NCBI GenBank assembly: GCA_047971245.1
Contig: JBKDZN010000113.1
Location: forward strand, 1-24,106
DNA from: CADEDH01 sp047971245
GTDB taxonomy: Bacteria; Actinomycetota; Acidimicrobiia; Acidimicrobiales; SZUA-35
Direction: 5' to 3'
Length of the DNA: 24,106 bases
Under the pieces are notes generated by a model. That model saw nothing but the letters and a program-made list of their open reading frames with translations. It was not told the DNA's origin and searched no databases. Made by a program: the position numbers and the translations under genes. Of the stretch, positions 1 through 8,575 are shown piece after piece. Numbering within the stretch: position 1 is the stretch's first letter; each line of letters opens with the position of its first letter.

Positions 1-1974
1 ATTGACCTCAGGGTTCCAGCCGCTCCACCAGTCGGCGTGAACGGTCCGCCCACCCGGGCCCTGGAAGTTGCGGGTCACCGGATAGACGTCGGACGCCAGG
101 TACCAATCGCCGGTGGACTCACCCGCGTCCACTCGGTAGTTGTTGAAGTTCTCCAGTTTGACGAGGGTGTTGTCGAACTCCCCGTCACAGAGGCTGTAGT
201 ACCAGACTCCGTTGGTGGGATGCCGGTAGTTCGCCTGGTTCGTCGGGTCCTCCCCGTTCCAGCCTTGGGGGAACTTGACGTTCATCTCGAGCACCACATG
301 GGGGTCGGTGGTCCCGTACTGATTCAGGTATTCGTTCCCGTCACAGTTCGCCATCGTGTTGGATGCCGGTGACGCCGGGCCCGAGTAGTTGTTCGAGCAG
401 GTGTAGGTGAACCGGGCCCCCTCGGCACCCCCCTGGGTCGTCGAGACCGTGTTGAGATCGGTCGAGGCGATCATGGCCGCACCCTCGGGGAACGGTTCGG
501 CCGCCCCGTTGGCGAGCCCTTCGCCCTTGTAGTACACGACGATGCGCTCGGGGATCCGGACATTGCCCTGACCGTCGAACATCGCCGGCGCCCAGTAGCC
601 GGTTCGGTTCAGCTCCTCACCGTTACAGGTCCCACCACCCGAATTGAGGATGGAGTCGGCCGTCGAGAAGGCGTTCGTGTCGGTGTTGCCGAAGAACATG
701 TGCAGGTGTGACGCTCCGGGCTGCCCCGGGAACACCAGCGGATCGTCGTAGGCGAAGTGCGAGAACTCGCACCCGACCCGGAACTGGCCGCCCTGCTCGA
801 ACGGGAACGACTGCTCGGGATTCCCGCCCGGGTTGTCCAGGTACGCCGAGCGGGGGCCGAGATGATCGGCGATGACCAGATCGGACGACGGCGTACCGAG
901 ATCGGCCGATCCGTCCCGGTTCGTGTTCCGGACCTGCTGGGCCTGGATGAGCTCGAGGTTCTCGCGGTAGGACTCGGTGGGCACCACCCGGGCGCCCGGG
1001 TTGCCGGCGTCGCCCGCCCCGTCACCGCCGGACGGCGCCGCGTCGCTCCCCGAACCCGCCCCATGGGCATCCGCTGACCCGGCCCCGCCCGACGGCGCCG
1101 TCCCGTCCGAGGCGGTGTCGTTCGCGGCGGTGTCGTGCGAGGCCTCTGGTTCGTCCGACGACGCCGGGTGGGCGTCGGTCGCCGTCGACGCGTCCTCTTC
1201 CGGCGACGGCTCGTCGGGGGCGGACGCCGCGTCCTCCGCGGTCGTGGGTGGGGCCAGGTCGGCGTGCACCTCGGCCCCGGCGTCGTCGACGGCACCGTCG
1301 TCGGTCCGGGGCGCCTCCTGTGGGGCTTCGCCGGTGGTGCGGCAGAGCTTGCCGTTCTCGAGGCCCAGGCCGTCACCGAGCCGATTGTCGGCCCCGTCGC
1401 TCGACGGATCGGCACACCAGGGATAGCCGGTCTCGGGATCCACCGCGGCCAACTCGTCGCCGTCATCCCCGGTCATGGTGACGCTCGCCAGCGCGGCGAC
1501 CACGGCCGCGACGGTCAACACCGCAAGCAGGCGGGCGGGGAGCCGACCGCGCTCCCGTTCGACCGCACCGAGGCTCACCCCGGCGATCGAGGGCCCGTCG
1601 ATTTCGGCCTCGAACCAGGGGTCATCGTCCACCGGCCAGGTACCGGCCGGTCCCGGACCGGTCCGATCCTCATTACTCCACGCCTCATCACTCCACGACG
1701 GTGGGGCCCATCGCGGATCCCGGGTGGTCCACGGGTCGACCCTGGTGCCATCCTCAGGGTCGGGCCCGGGTACGGGAGGGTCCCAGGTCCACCCGTCGTT
1801 CGGGCCCGCAGATTCGAAGCTCGCCCCGGGATCCGTCGGCCCGGGCGTTGCCCGGGCCCAACCATCCGGGACGGCACCGGCAGGAATATGGTTCACCGGT
1901 TGGGACCGTGTCGTACGGTCCGGTTCCGGTCTCCACCTCGGTGCTCTGTCCACGTCCACCTCGTGTCGCTCCAT
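1..1974 (-). CDS. Membrane-anchored DUF1996 protein (partial, C-terminus outside window)
   Basis: This minus-strand frame is open from an ATG at 1974 to the left edge, giving 658 residues without a stop. Residues 1-145 are rich in Pro, Asp and Trp and probably cytoplasmic. One hydrophobic helix (about 146-165, LLAVLTVAAVVAALASV) follows Arg residues. Residues about 190-310 are a low-complexity Asp/Ala/Ser/Pro linker. After that comes a globular domain with the hallmarks of DUF1996: HLHMFFG at 423-429 and HADWWSGWNPEV at the window edge. DUF1996 occurs in secreted fungal and actinobacterial proteins and its biochemical role is unknown, so I assign no reaction. The topology puts the domain outside the cell. 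The start is uncertain because there is no clear Shine-Dalgarno; a promoter-like pair lies 130-160 bases upstream. The gene is apparently monocistronic within the window. Confidence 0.85.
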   Translation of the reverse strand, partial: MERHEVDVDRAPRWRPEPDRTTRSQPVNHIPAGAVPDGWARATPGPTDPGASFESAGPNDGWTWDPPVPGPDPEDGTRVDPWTTRDPRWAPPSWSDEAWSNEDRTGPGPAGTWPVDDDPWFEAEIDGPSIAGVSLGAVERERGRLPARLLAVLTVAAVVAALASVTMTGDDGDELAAVDPETGYPWCADPSSDGADNRLGDGLGLENGKLCRTTGEAPQEAPRTDDGAVDDAGAEVHADLAPPTTAEDAASAPDEPSPEEDASTATDAHPASSDEPEASHDTAANDTASDGTAPSGGAGSADAHGAGSGSDAAPSGGDGAGDAGNPGARVVPTESYRENLELIQAQQVRNTNRDGSADLGTPSSDLVIADHLGPRSAYLDNPGGNPEQSFPFEQGGQFRVGCEFSHFAYDDPLVFPGQPGASHLHMFFGNTDTNAFSTADSILNSGGGTCNGEELNRTGYWAPAMFDGQGNVRIPERIVVYYKGEGLANGAAEPFPEGAAMIASTDLNTVSTTQGGAEGARFTYTCSNNYSGPASPASNTMANCDGNEYLNQYGTTDPHVVLEMNVKFPQGWNGEDPTNQANYRHPTNGVWYYSLCDGEFDNTLVKLENFNNYRVDAGESTGDWYLASDVYPVTRNFQGPGGRTVHADWWSGWNPEVN

Positions 1975-2103
1975 GGCAAGGCAGCCCAGAGGCAGGCGAC
2001 CGGGGCAGCTACGGTGCCGCGATCAACCGTCTGGGTGCATCGCCGTTTCAGTCGTCGGCCGGAGACTCCTTGGGATGTCGCCAGCGGCCCCACGCCGGGA
2101 TGC

Positions 2104-2133
2104 AACCTATCCGCAATGTTGACCCGAGAGCAA
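2104..2133 (-). promoter_or_regulatory. Candidate promoter for the DUF1996 gene
   Basis: On the minus strand TTGCTC (2133-2128) is followed after 18 bases by TAGGTT (2109-2104). This resembles a sigma-70-type -35/-10 pair and sits about 130 bases before the DUF1996 start. The -35 lies inside one copy of a direct repeat (see the repeat at 2122-2147), so a regulator could act here. This is an inference from spacing and similarity only. Confidence 0.3.
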
Positions 2134-2147
2134 TGCTACCCGAGCAA
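2122..2147. repeat. Short direct repeat upstream of the DUF1996 gene
   Basis: On the plus strand ACCCGAGAGCAA (2122-2133) and ACCCGAGCAA (2138-2147) are near-identical copies whose starts are 16 bases apart. They overlap the candidate -35 of the DUF1996 promoter. Two same-face copies next to a promoter are compatible with a regulator binding site, but no known motif is recognised. Confidence 0.35.
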
Positions 2148-2198
2148 AACGGCCCAAAAATTGGCTCCGCGTCGCTGGATTCGGCTCGTTTTACCTGG

Positions 2199-2963
2199 TC
2201 AGACGGGATCGGCGATCATCGTGGCCACCGTGATCGGCCAGGCTCGCCTGACCCGGCTGGGGAGATCGATCCGTAACCATCGGGACACGGTGGACGGCAG
2301 GGTCGAGATCACGATCTCATCGAAACTCGATCGCTCCAGCACGGCCCCGATCGCCCCGAAGGGGTCCGGACTGCCGATCTCGCTGGTGAAGTCGGCCCCC
2401 ATCGCTTCGAGCTGGGCGGAGAACCGATGGAGCCGCGCCACGGCCGCCTGCCGGTCGCGTTCCACCGCCGCCTCCAGCCCGATCAGATCACCCGTCGCGT
2501 ACCCCGACAGCGGGTCGGCGGTCATGGTCGTCAGCCGGCGGGTCTCGGCCGAACGGGTGGCCGGCACCAGGACATGGAACTCGGCCGCGCCGAGCGCCAT
2601 CCGGGCCTCCACCGCTCGGCGCAGCAGATCGGTGTCGAGGGTCTCGTTGGCCACCACCAGATAGCGGCGGACCGTGATCTCCCGCCGGCCGCCGTCGGGG
2701 TCGGGGCGGAGGCGGTCGAGCTGGTGGGCGAGCTCGAGCTTGAGGCGGTACGACCGCACCCCGTCGTCGGACACGGTGGCATCGAGGTCGACCACCTTGG
2801 CGTACCGCAGGCTCCGAACCGTCTTGGCCGCTTCCGCCACGCCCCGGCGGGCGGCATCCTCCCACGACACGTCCGAGGTGCAGACCAGGCGCACCACCCG
2901 GTAGGTGTGCTCGGTCCCCGTCGGCTGATCCCCGCCGTCCCCTCCCGGCTGTGTCACGCTCAC
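2199..2963 (-). CDS. Dodecin domain fused to a universal-stress-like domain
   Basis: This protein of 254 residues starts at a GTG that overlaps the stop of the upstream dodecin gene (GTGA), so translation is probably coupled. Residues about 19-85 form a dodecin fold (HTYRVVRLVCTS, SWEDAARRGVAEAAKTV). Residues about 93-254 (YLVVANETL, AEFHVLVPA, FDEIVISTLPSTVSRWLR) match the universal-stress-like domain common in actinobacteria, where the sequence DEI-x-STLPP-x-SRWLR is typical. Dodecins are dodecameric flavin-storage proteins whose flavin is sandwiched by a conserved Trp. Here that position is Tyr54, so flavin binding may be altered. The fusion would place twelve stress domains around a dodecin shell if it still oligomerises, which is an inference. 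No terminator is obvious after the stop. Confidence 0.85.
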   Translation of the reverse strand: MSVTQPGGDGGDQPTGTEHTYRVVRLVCTSDVSWEDAARRGVAEAAKTVRSLRYAKVVDLDATVSDDGVRSYRLKLELAHQLDRLRPDPDGGRREITVRRYLVVANETLDTDLLRRAVEARMALGAAEFHVLVPATRSAETRRLTTMTADPLSGYATGDLIGLEAAVERDRQAAVARLHRFSAQLEAMGADFTSEIGSPDPFGAIGAVLERSSFDEIVISTLPSTVSRWLRIDLPSRVRRAWPITVATMIADPV

Positions 2964-3184
2964 ACCTCGATGTCGTCGGCTTCGTGCTTGAACGACAGGC
3001 GCACCTTCGAGCGGAACAACGCCACGGCTCCGTCCTCGATGACGACATCCTGCTCGATGACCCGAGCCACCCGCAGATCCCGCAAGGTGCGCGCCGCCTC
3101 GGCCACGGCGTTGGCCGTGGCCTGCTCCCACGACTCCGAACTGGTACCGATCAATTCGATGACGTTGTACACGCTCCCGGACAT
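2960..3184 (-). CDS. Dodecin-family protein
   Basis: This 74-residue protein has the usual dodecin length and pattern: SVYNVIELIGTSSESWEQA at the N-terminus, a helix ending AARTLRDL, and strands with IEDG and FRSKVRLSFK. Family members form hollow 12-mers that bind or buffer flavins. The Trp that normally stacks on the isoalloxazine ring, in the RWFEV-type segment, is replaced by Val39 (LRVARV). This may be a dodecin subtype with another ligand or no flavin. The ATG at 3184 is chosen because the family motif begins a few residues later. There is no Shine-Dalgarno, but TAGTGT ends 7 bases before the ATG, which suggests a leaderless message. It is the first gene of a two-gene operon with the dodecin-USP fusion. 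Confidence 0.9.
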   Translation of the reverse strand: MSGSVYNVIELIGTSSESWEQATANAVAEAARTLRDLRVARVIEQDVVIEDGAVALFRSKVRLSFKHEADDIEV

Positions 3185-3191
3185 GCCCCGG

Positions 3192-3197
3192 ACACTA
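3192..3197 (-). promoter_or_regulatory. Candidate -10 element of the dodecin operon (leaderless)
   Basis: TAGTGT reads on the minus strand and its last base is 7 bases from the A of the dodecin ATG. Transcription would start at or next to the ATG. No convincing -35 is visible. Leaderless genes with this geometry are common in actinobacteria. Confidence 0.4.
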
Positions 3198-3400
3198 CAC
3201 CTCATTGGCGGATCGCACCGACGATCGGCGACCACTCGCGCCGAGGCCCTCGGTACCCAGGTCGCCACCGGCGGTCGCAACCCCGCCCGGGACCGCTGGA
3301 CCGGGGTCTGGGCCGGACAACCGCGCAAGGTCTAAGATCGGCTCAGCCCGGCTGGGTCCGACATCCGTACCGTCCCGGGCCTCGCAAGGGGGAACGTGCC

Positions 3401-4588
3401 ATGACCGCACCGGTTGACGACTGGGCCACCGACTTCGACATCACCGACCGCAGCTACCAGACCGACCCGTACCCCATCTGGGATGGCCTGCGGGCGACCT
3501 GCCCGGTGGCCACCAGCCACCGGCACGGGGTCAACCACCTGCCCACCACCTGGGACACGATCAAGGAGGTCGCTCACGACACCGAGCGGTTCTCGTCCCG
3601 CGATGTCGGGGTCCTCCCCCCGCCCCCGGGGGTGACCAACCTCCTCGAGGCCCCGCCGATCACGTCCGACCCACCCTTCCACACCGACGCGCGCCGGATC
3701 CTCCTCCCCCACTTCAGCCCCAAGGCGGTGGTCCGGCTTGAATCGGCGACCCGGTCGATCTGCACCGAACTCCTCGACAAGATCGGTGACGCCTCGTCGG
3801 CCGACGCCGCCGGCGACTACGCCCAACACATCCCGGTGCGGGTCATCACCCACATGTTGGGGATCCCCGAGAGCGACGAAGCCAGGTTCACCGACTGGGC
3901 GATCGACATCTTCCAACGTGCCGCCCACGACGTCGAGATCGGCCGAACCGCAACCCGCGCCATCCTTCAGTATTTCGCCGGGGTGATCGAGGAGCGCCGG
4001 GCCGCCCCGGGTGACGATCTGATCAGTGAGCTGATCCGCGCCGATCTCGACGGGGCGCCGCTCACCAACCGCCACATCGGTGGCAGCTGTTTCCTGCTGC
4101 TCATGGCCGGGATCGACACGACCTGGAGCTCCATCGGGGCGGGCCTGTGGCATCTCGCCACCCATCCCGACGACCGTGACCGCCTGGTCGCCGAGCCGGA
4201 CCTGCTTCCGATCGCCATCGAGGAGCTGCTCCGGGCCTACGCCCCGGTGACCATGGGCCGGATCGCCAATGTCGACACCGAGGTGGGTGGGTGCCCGATC
4301 GCGGCCGGTGACCGGATGCTCCTGGCCTTCCCGGCGGGGAACCGTGATCCGGAACACTTCGATCACGCCGACGAGGTGGTCATCGACCGGCAGCGGAACC
4401 GGCACTTCGCCTTCGGCATCGGGATCCACCGCTGCCTCGGATCGAATCTGGCCCGCATGGAGTTGCGGATCGCCCTGGCCACCTGGCTCGCCCGCTTCCC
4501 CACCTTCCGACTCGACCCCGATATCGAGGTGGTCTGGTCGGGAACCCAGGTTCGGGGACCCCGGCAGGTGCCCGTCATCCTTCGCTGA
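3401..4588 (+). CDS. Cytochrome P450
   Basis: This is a heme-thiolate monooxygenase of 395 residues, the typical length for a soluble bacterial P450 with no fused reductase. The I-helix oxygen-activation motif AGIDTT is at 236-241, the K-helix ExxR at 275-278 (EELLR at 274-278), and the heme loop FGIGIHRCLG contains the ligand Cys345. The substrate cannot be read from sequence. It would need a ferredoxin and a reductase, and neither is in the window. The ATG at 3401 has a good ribosome binding site (AAGGGGG about 9 bases upstream). The gene lies 188 bases upstream of a conservon in the same direction. P450s are known companions of some Streptomyces conservons (cvnE), so a functional link is plausible but not shown. 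Family-level naming beyond P450 is not attempted. Confidence 0.96.
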   Translation: MTAPVDDWATDFDITDRSYQTDPYPIWDGLRATCPVATSHRHGVNHLPTTWDTIKEVAHDTERFSSRDVGVLPPPPGVTNLLEAPPITSDPPFHTDARRILLPHFSPKAVVRLESATRSICTELLDKIGDASSADAAGDYAQHIPVRVITHMLGIPESDEARFTDWAIDIFQRAAHDVEIGRTATRAILQYFAGVIEERRAAPGDDLISELIRADLDGAPLTNRHIGGSCFLLLMAGIDTTWSSIGAGLWHLATHPDDRDRLVAEPDLLPIAIEELLRAYAPVTMGRIANVDTEVGGCPIAAGDRMLLAFPAGNRDPEHFDHADEVVIDRQRNRHFAFGIGIHRCLGSNLARMELRIALATWLARFPTFRLDPDIEVVWSGTQVRGPRQVPVILR

Positions 4589-4776
4589 TCCGGCCAGGGA
4601 AACGGTTACTCACACCGCTCCCGCCAAAGCAAGCGATTTCCGGCTTTCCCACCTAGCCGCCGGGGGTCTCCGCCCACAAGACGAACGGTGCGCCCCGGGT
4701 TTCCATCAGGTAGGTTTGGAGCCGGGCTACGTCGGCGGTATCCCGACGATCGATGCCCGCAAGGCGGCGGTGGCGG

Positions 4777-7662
4777 ATGACGATCGAACAAGCTGGACCT
4801 CCTTTTGGCGTTGCCGAAGGAACTGCACTGGCCTCACGAGCTGACGAAGGGCCGATCAACGACCCGTCCCCGGACGCGCCCGCACCCCAGCCCCCCACGA
4901 TCGCCGACCCCGATACCCAGCCCTCCATCACCGGGCTCATGCTCAAGCGCATGGTGCCGCTCGCCGTCGTTCCCGTCCTGCTGCTCGGGCTGTTGTCGGC
5001 CGTGAGCCTGGTCCGGCTGGCCAACACCGCCGATCGCCCCGATCCGGGCGACCAGACCGACCCCGCCGTTGCTGCCGCCGGGCCGGCCGGCGTCGACCAG
5101 GCTGCCGCCCTGGTGGCCATGATCGAGGCCTACCGCACCGAACGGGTGGACGACCTCGCCGGCCTGGCGCGGGCCGACGTGATCGTCGACGCTGCCACGA
5201 CGGCGACCGCTCCCAACCCCGACGACACGGCGGATCCGGCGTTGACGGACGACCTCGCCAACGAAGCCGGGGCCTTCCTCGTCAGTCAGATCGGGGCGGC
5301 CGGCCACTACCGGGATGTCGTGGTCACCGATCTGGACGGCAACCCGATCGCCGCGGCCGCCGTCGGCCAGGGCCAGCCCTCGGCGGTCGTCAACGACCCG
5401 GTCTGGGCCGAGGCGGTCGCCACCGGAACCGCTTCGCAGTGGTCGACCGGGGCGGACGGGCGGCCGACGTTGACCATGGCGGTGCGCGTCGACCGGATCG
5501 GAGCCGACGATACGACCGACGATGTGCCCACCACATCGACGACCGGGCCCGTGGGTGTGGTGGCGGCCACGGTCGACCCGGCGGCGGTCCAACGCCTGCT
5601 GGAGGTGGTGTACCCGGTCGGAGCCGACGGGTCGTCGGTCGCCCTGTACACCGCCGACAGCACGCCGGTGGCCGCGTCGACCACCGAGGTCCCACCGCTG
5701 GACTCCGCCGGGATCGACACCACCGCCAGCGGCTACCTGGCCGCAGGTAACGAGGTGCTCGGCTGGGCCCGCTCGGCCGACACCGGGACCGGATCCGATC
5801 TGCTGGCGGTGAGCCGCCGACCGATCCCGGTCGCCGCCACCACCACCGAGGCCGCCGACAGCACGGTGGTCGACGAGATCCGCTCGTCCCAGTGGGCGCA
5901 GGGGGTGGCCGCGCTCACCCTGGCCCTTCTGGCGGGCATCGCCGCCTGGCTGCTCGGCCGCCGCTTCGGCGAACGCCTCACGACCTCACTCGACCGCATC
6001 CGCAACGGCACGATGTGGGTGGCCGGCAACGACCTCCCGGCGGTATCGGCCGAGCTGGCCGGTGGAGCCGACCCGGCCGACGTGGCCCCACCCTCCGCCG
6101 TCCCAGAGGTGGGCCCACGAGAGATCGCCGAGGTCGGCGCGGCCATCAACGCCCTGTCCGGTTCGACGATGGCCCTGGTGTACGACCAGGCCGCCACCCG
6201 CCGCCGCGACATCGAGACGGTGCTGCTGAACCTGGGTCGCCGCAACCAGCAGCTCATCGGGCGGCAACTCCGCTTCATCGACCAGCTCGAACATCATGAG
6301 TCCGACCCGGACGTGTTGCGCAACCTGTTCCTCCTCGACCAGATGGCCACGCGGATGCGCCGCAACGCCGAGAGTCTCCTGGTCCTGGCGGGCGAGGACC
6401 CACCCCGCCGGTCCAACGCCCCCCAGCCCATGGTCGACGTCCTCCGGGCCGCGATCAGTGAGGTCGAGGAGTACGCCCGGGTCAGCATCATCTCGGCCGA
6501 GCCGGTGATGGTCCGTCCCAACATCACGAGCGACCTCACCCACCTCCTGGCCGAACTGATCGAGAACGCCACCGCGTTCTCTGCTCCCGAGGCCCCCGTC
6601 ACGGTCCTGGTCGGCGCCGCCCCCGACGGTGGTTGCACGGTCGTGATCACCGACCAGGGCATCGGCATGGACGACGATCGCCTGGCTCTGGCCAACGAAC
6701 GGCTCGCTCGGGGCGGCGTTGCCCTCGACGACGCCCCGACGAGTTTCCTGGGTCTGTTCGTGGTCGGTCGCCTGTCGTCGCGCCACGAGATCCGGGTCGT
6801 GCTCCGCCCCGGCCAGACCCGCGGCCTCGAAGCATTCGTGATGATCCCGGCCGAATGCCTCGCCCCGGCGTCACCGGACCTCGCTCCCGCGGCGAGCGGC
6901 GAGAGCGAGAGTGCCCTGTCACTCTCGTGGCCGGCGCCCGCGGTCCGACCCCGTATCGCCGATGGTGCCGAGTTCGGCCTCAGGAACAACCTCGACGAGG
7001 TGGAGGCCCTCAGCCCGCTGGAGGAGCCCGAGAACGAGGGCGTGCCGATCCCGCCCTACCGCGAACGTCGCTCGTTGCGCGATCCGGCCGAGGACGACGA
7101 CGTCGAACCCCATCTGCGCACCTTCCAGGTCAGGCGCCGCATCCCCGGTCAGGCCCTCGCCCAGTCCGTGCGTGACCATATGGCCGACGAGTCGACCGAA
7201 GCCCCCACCCCCAGCCGGGTCTCATCGCCCGGCAGTGTCGAGGCCCGGGCCTCCGAGGTGCGCGACAAGCTGACCCGGTACACCTCGGCCGTCGACGCGG
7301 CCAAGACCGCCATTGCCTCCGATCCGGCCCCCCGCACCCCACGGGCCGCGCCGATCAGCGGCCAGGCCCCCACCCCGGCGGGCTCGGACGGGCCCCGACC
7401 CCATCCTCACGGGATGGAGTACGACGACGACCTCGACGATTGGCCGAAGCGCCGACCCGGGCCGGGCGCCGCAGTGGACGCGCGGTGGCCGGCGCCCAGT
7501 GGGTCGGCGTCGCCCACCGGCAACGGGCCCGGTGGCGCGAACGGCAACCGCGCCTCCGCCCGAACCGATGGAGCCCCCGAGCCCCCCAACTCCAACCCCA
7601 TCACAGAGACCGACACCGCTGATGCGATCGGCTCCAACCCAGGCGACGGAACGGACCGATGA
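4777..7662 (+). CDS. Conservon sensor histidine kinase-like protein (CvnA type)
   Basis: This membrane protein of 961 residues has TM1 at about 58-80, an extracytoplasmic sensor region of about 290 residues, TM2 at about 373-397, a HAMP-like linker, a dimerisation helix region, and an ATPase domain with N-box ELIENA at 593-598 and G1 box DQGIGMD from 626. After about residue 700 there is a long, Pro-rich, charged tail that is probably disordered. In this actinobacterial family the helix usually reads LDHLATRMRRN, and His is the presumed phospho-acceptor. Here it is LLDQMATRMRRN with Gln522, so classical autophosphorylation may be lost. The start at ATG 4777 is preferred over an in-frame ATG at 4753 because AAGGCGG precedes it at good spacing. 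The stop overlaps the next gene (ATGA). In conservons the partner proteins form a membrane-associated complex with this kinase. Confidence 0.9.
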   Translation: MTIEQAGPPFGVAEGTALASRADEGPINDPSPDAPAPQPPTIADPDTQPSITGLMLKRMVPLAVVPVLLLGLLSAVSLVRLANTADRPDPGDQTDPAVAAAGPAGVDQAAALVAMIEAYRTERVDDLAGLARADVIVDAATTATAPNPDDTADPALTDDLANEAGAFLVSQIGAAGHYRDVVVTDLDGNPIAAAAVGQGQPSAVVNDPVWAEAVATGTASQWSTGADGRPTLTMAVRVDRIGADDTTDDVPTTSTTGPVGVVAATVDPAAVQRLLEVVYPVGADGSSVALYTADSTPVAASTTEVPPLDSAGIDTTASGYLAAGNEVLGWARSADTGTGSDLLAVSRRPIPVAATTTEAADSTVVDEIRSSQWAQGVAALTLALLAGIAAWLLGRRFGERLTTSLDRIRNGTMWVAGNDLPAVSAELAGGADPADVAPPSAVPEVGPREIAEVGAAINALSGSTMALVYDQAATRRRDIETVLLNLGRRNQQLIGRQLRFIDQLEHHESDPDVLRNLFLLDQMATRMRRNAESLLVLAGEDPPRRSNAPQPMVDVLRAAISEVEEYARVSIISAEPVMVRPNITSDLTHLLAELIENATAFSAPEAPVTVLVGAAPDGGCTVVITDQGIGMDDDRLALANERLARGGVALDDAPTSFLGLFVVGRLSSRHEIRVVLRPGQTRGLEAFVMIPAECLAPASPDLAPAASGESESALSLSWPAPAVRPRIADGAEFGLRNNLDEVEALSPLEEPENEGVPIPPYRERRSLRDPAEDDDVEPHLRTFQVRRRIPGQALAQSVRDHMADESTEAPTPSRVSSPGSVEARASEVRDKLTRYTSAVDAAKTAIASDPAPRTPRAAPISGQAPTPAGSDGPRPHPHGMEYDDDLDDWPKRRPGPGAAVDARWPAPSGSASPTGNGPGGANGNRASARTDGAPEPPNSNPITETDTADAIGSNPGDGTDR

Positions 7663-8213
7663 ACCTCAACAACGGGATTGGTGCCGAGAGCAACGAACAG
7701 AGCACCGCCACCGAGATCGGTTGGCTCCTGTCGTCGTTCGCCCAGCGGACGGTCGGGGTCAACGAGGCGGTGGCCGTCTCGACCGACGGGTTCGTCCTCG
7801 CGGCGTCGGAGGAATCGACCCCGGTCGGAGTCGAACAGCTGGCCGCCATCATCGCCGGGCTGACCTCACTGGCTCGAGGCGCAGCCAATCTGTGCCAGAT
7901 GAACCAGGTCCATCAGATCGTGGTGGAGATGGACGGGGGCTACTTCTTCGTGATGTCGGCCGGGGACGGTTCCACGATCGGCGTCCTCGCCGATCCGATG
8001 TGCGATGTCGGTCTTGTCGGCTACGAGCTCACCCTGCTCATCGAGCGGGTCGGGTCCCTGCTCACCCCGACCCTGATCGATGAGCTCAAGGATGCCTTCT
8101 CCTCCCAGCAGGCCGAGGCCGGCCAGTTCCCCACCGATTCCTACCGTTCGTCGGGTGGTATCGACACCGGCGCTGTACCCGACGGGATGTATCACGCCGA
8201 GGGTGCACGGTGA
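7659..8213 (+). CDS. Roadblock/LC7 domain protein (CvnB type)
   Basis: This 184-residue cytoplasmic protein is typical of the second gene in a conservon. The segment EIGWLLSSFAQRTVGVNEAVAVSTDGFVLAA and the following hydrophobic strands (FFVMSAGDGSTIGVLAD) are the roadblock/LC7 fold, which serves as a scaffold or GTPase-activating partner for small MglA-like GTPases. Here the partner would be the GTPase encoded two genes downstream. The start codon overlaps the kinase stop by 4 bases (ATGA), and its own stop overlaps the next start (GTGA), so the operon is tightly coupled. The last 30 or so residues are polar and probably flexible. Assignment rests on both sequence and gene order. Confidence 0.92.
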   Translation: MNLNNGIGAESNEQSTATEIGWLLSSFAQRTVGVNEAVAVSTDGFVLAASEESTPVGVEQLAAIIAGLTSLARGAANLCQMNQVHQIVVEMDGGYFFVMSAGDGSTIGVLADPMCDVGLVGYELTLLIERVGSLLTPTLIDELKDAFSSQQAEAGQFPTDSYRSSGGIDTGAVPDGMYHAEGAR

Positions 8214-8575
8214 GCAACGTCGGTGACACCGACCCGGGCCGCATCCGCCCCTACCTCATGACCGGCGGCCGGACCCGGCCGCGGGGCCGCCCCCTTCCCG
8301 CCGAGACCCGGGTGGTGGCCGCCGGAGAACCCGGCATTCCGGTTCCGGGGACTGGTCGCGACACGGTGGTCGATTTCTGCCGGGAGCCCCACACGGTCAG
8401 CGAGGTCGCCACCGCCCTCCAGATCCCCCCGGCCGTGGCCACCGTGGTGGTGTCCGACCTCGTCTCCGACGGCCTGCTGCAGATTGCCCCACCGGTCCGC
8501 TCCGGCCCCGGCATCGCCGCGGTGGCCTCCCGCGGTCTGGTCGAGCGCCTGATTGAGGGGATTCGGGCGCTATGA
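8210..8575 (+). CDS. DUF742 protein (CvnC type)
   Basis: This 121-residue protein starts at a GTG overlapping the previous stop. RIRPYLMTGGRTRPRG near the N-terminus is the signature opening of DUF742. The middle (CREPHTVSEVATALQIPPAVATVVVSDLVSDGLLQI) looks like a winged-helix segment. This is the invariant third gene of conservons. Its molecular role is not firmly known; it is thought to act with the roadblock protein and the GTPase beneath the membrane kinase. Its stop overlaps the next ATG (ATGA). Nothing is unusual in length or composition. Confidence 0.92.
   Translation: MSNVGDTDPGRIRPYLMTGGRTRPRGRPLPAETRVVAAGEPGIPVPGTGRDTVVDFCREPHTVSEVATALQIPPAVATVVVSDLVSDGLLQIAPPVRSGPGIAAVASRGLVERLIEGIRAL

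Noticed and set aside
609..1466. 285-codon minus-strand frame inside the DUF1996 gene
   Set aside because: Its product is Arg/Thr/Pro-rich nonsense. The neighbouring frame carries the membrane helix and the DUF1996 motifs without a stop.
4589..4776. Riboswitch (c-di-GMP or c-di-AMP type) before the conservon
   Set aside because: The leader has GC-rich short pairings, but I could not match the conserved core of any known class.
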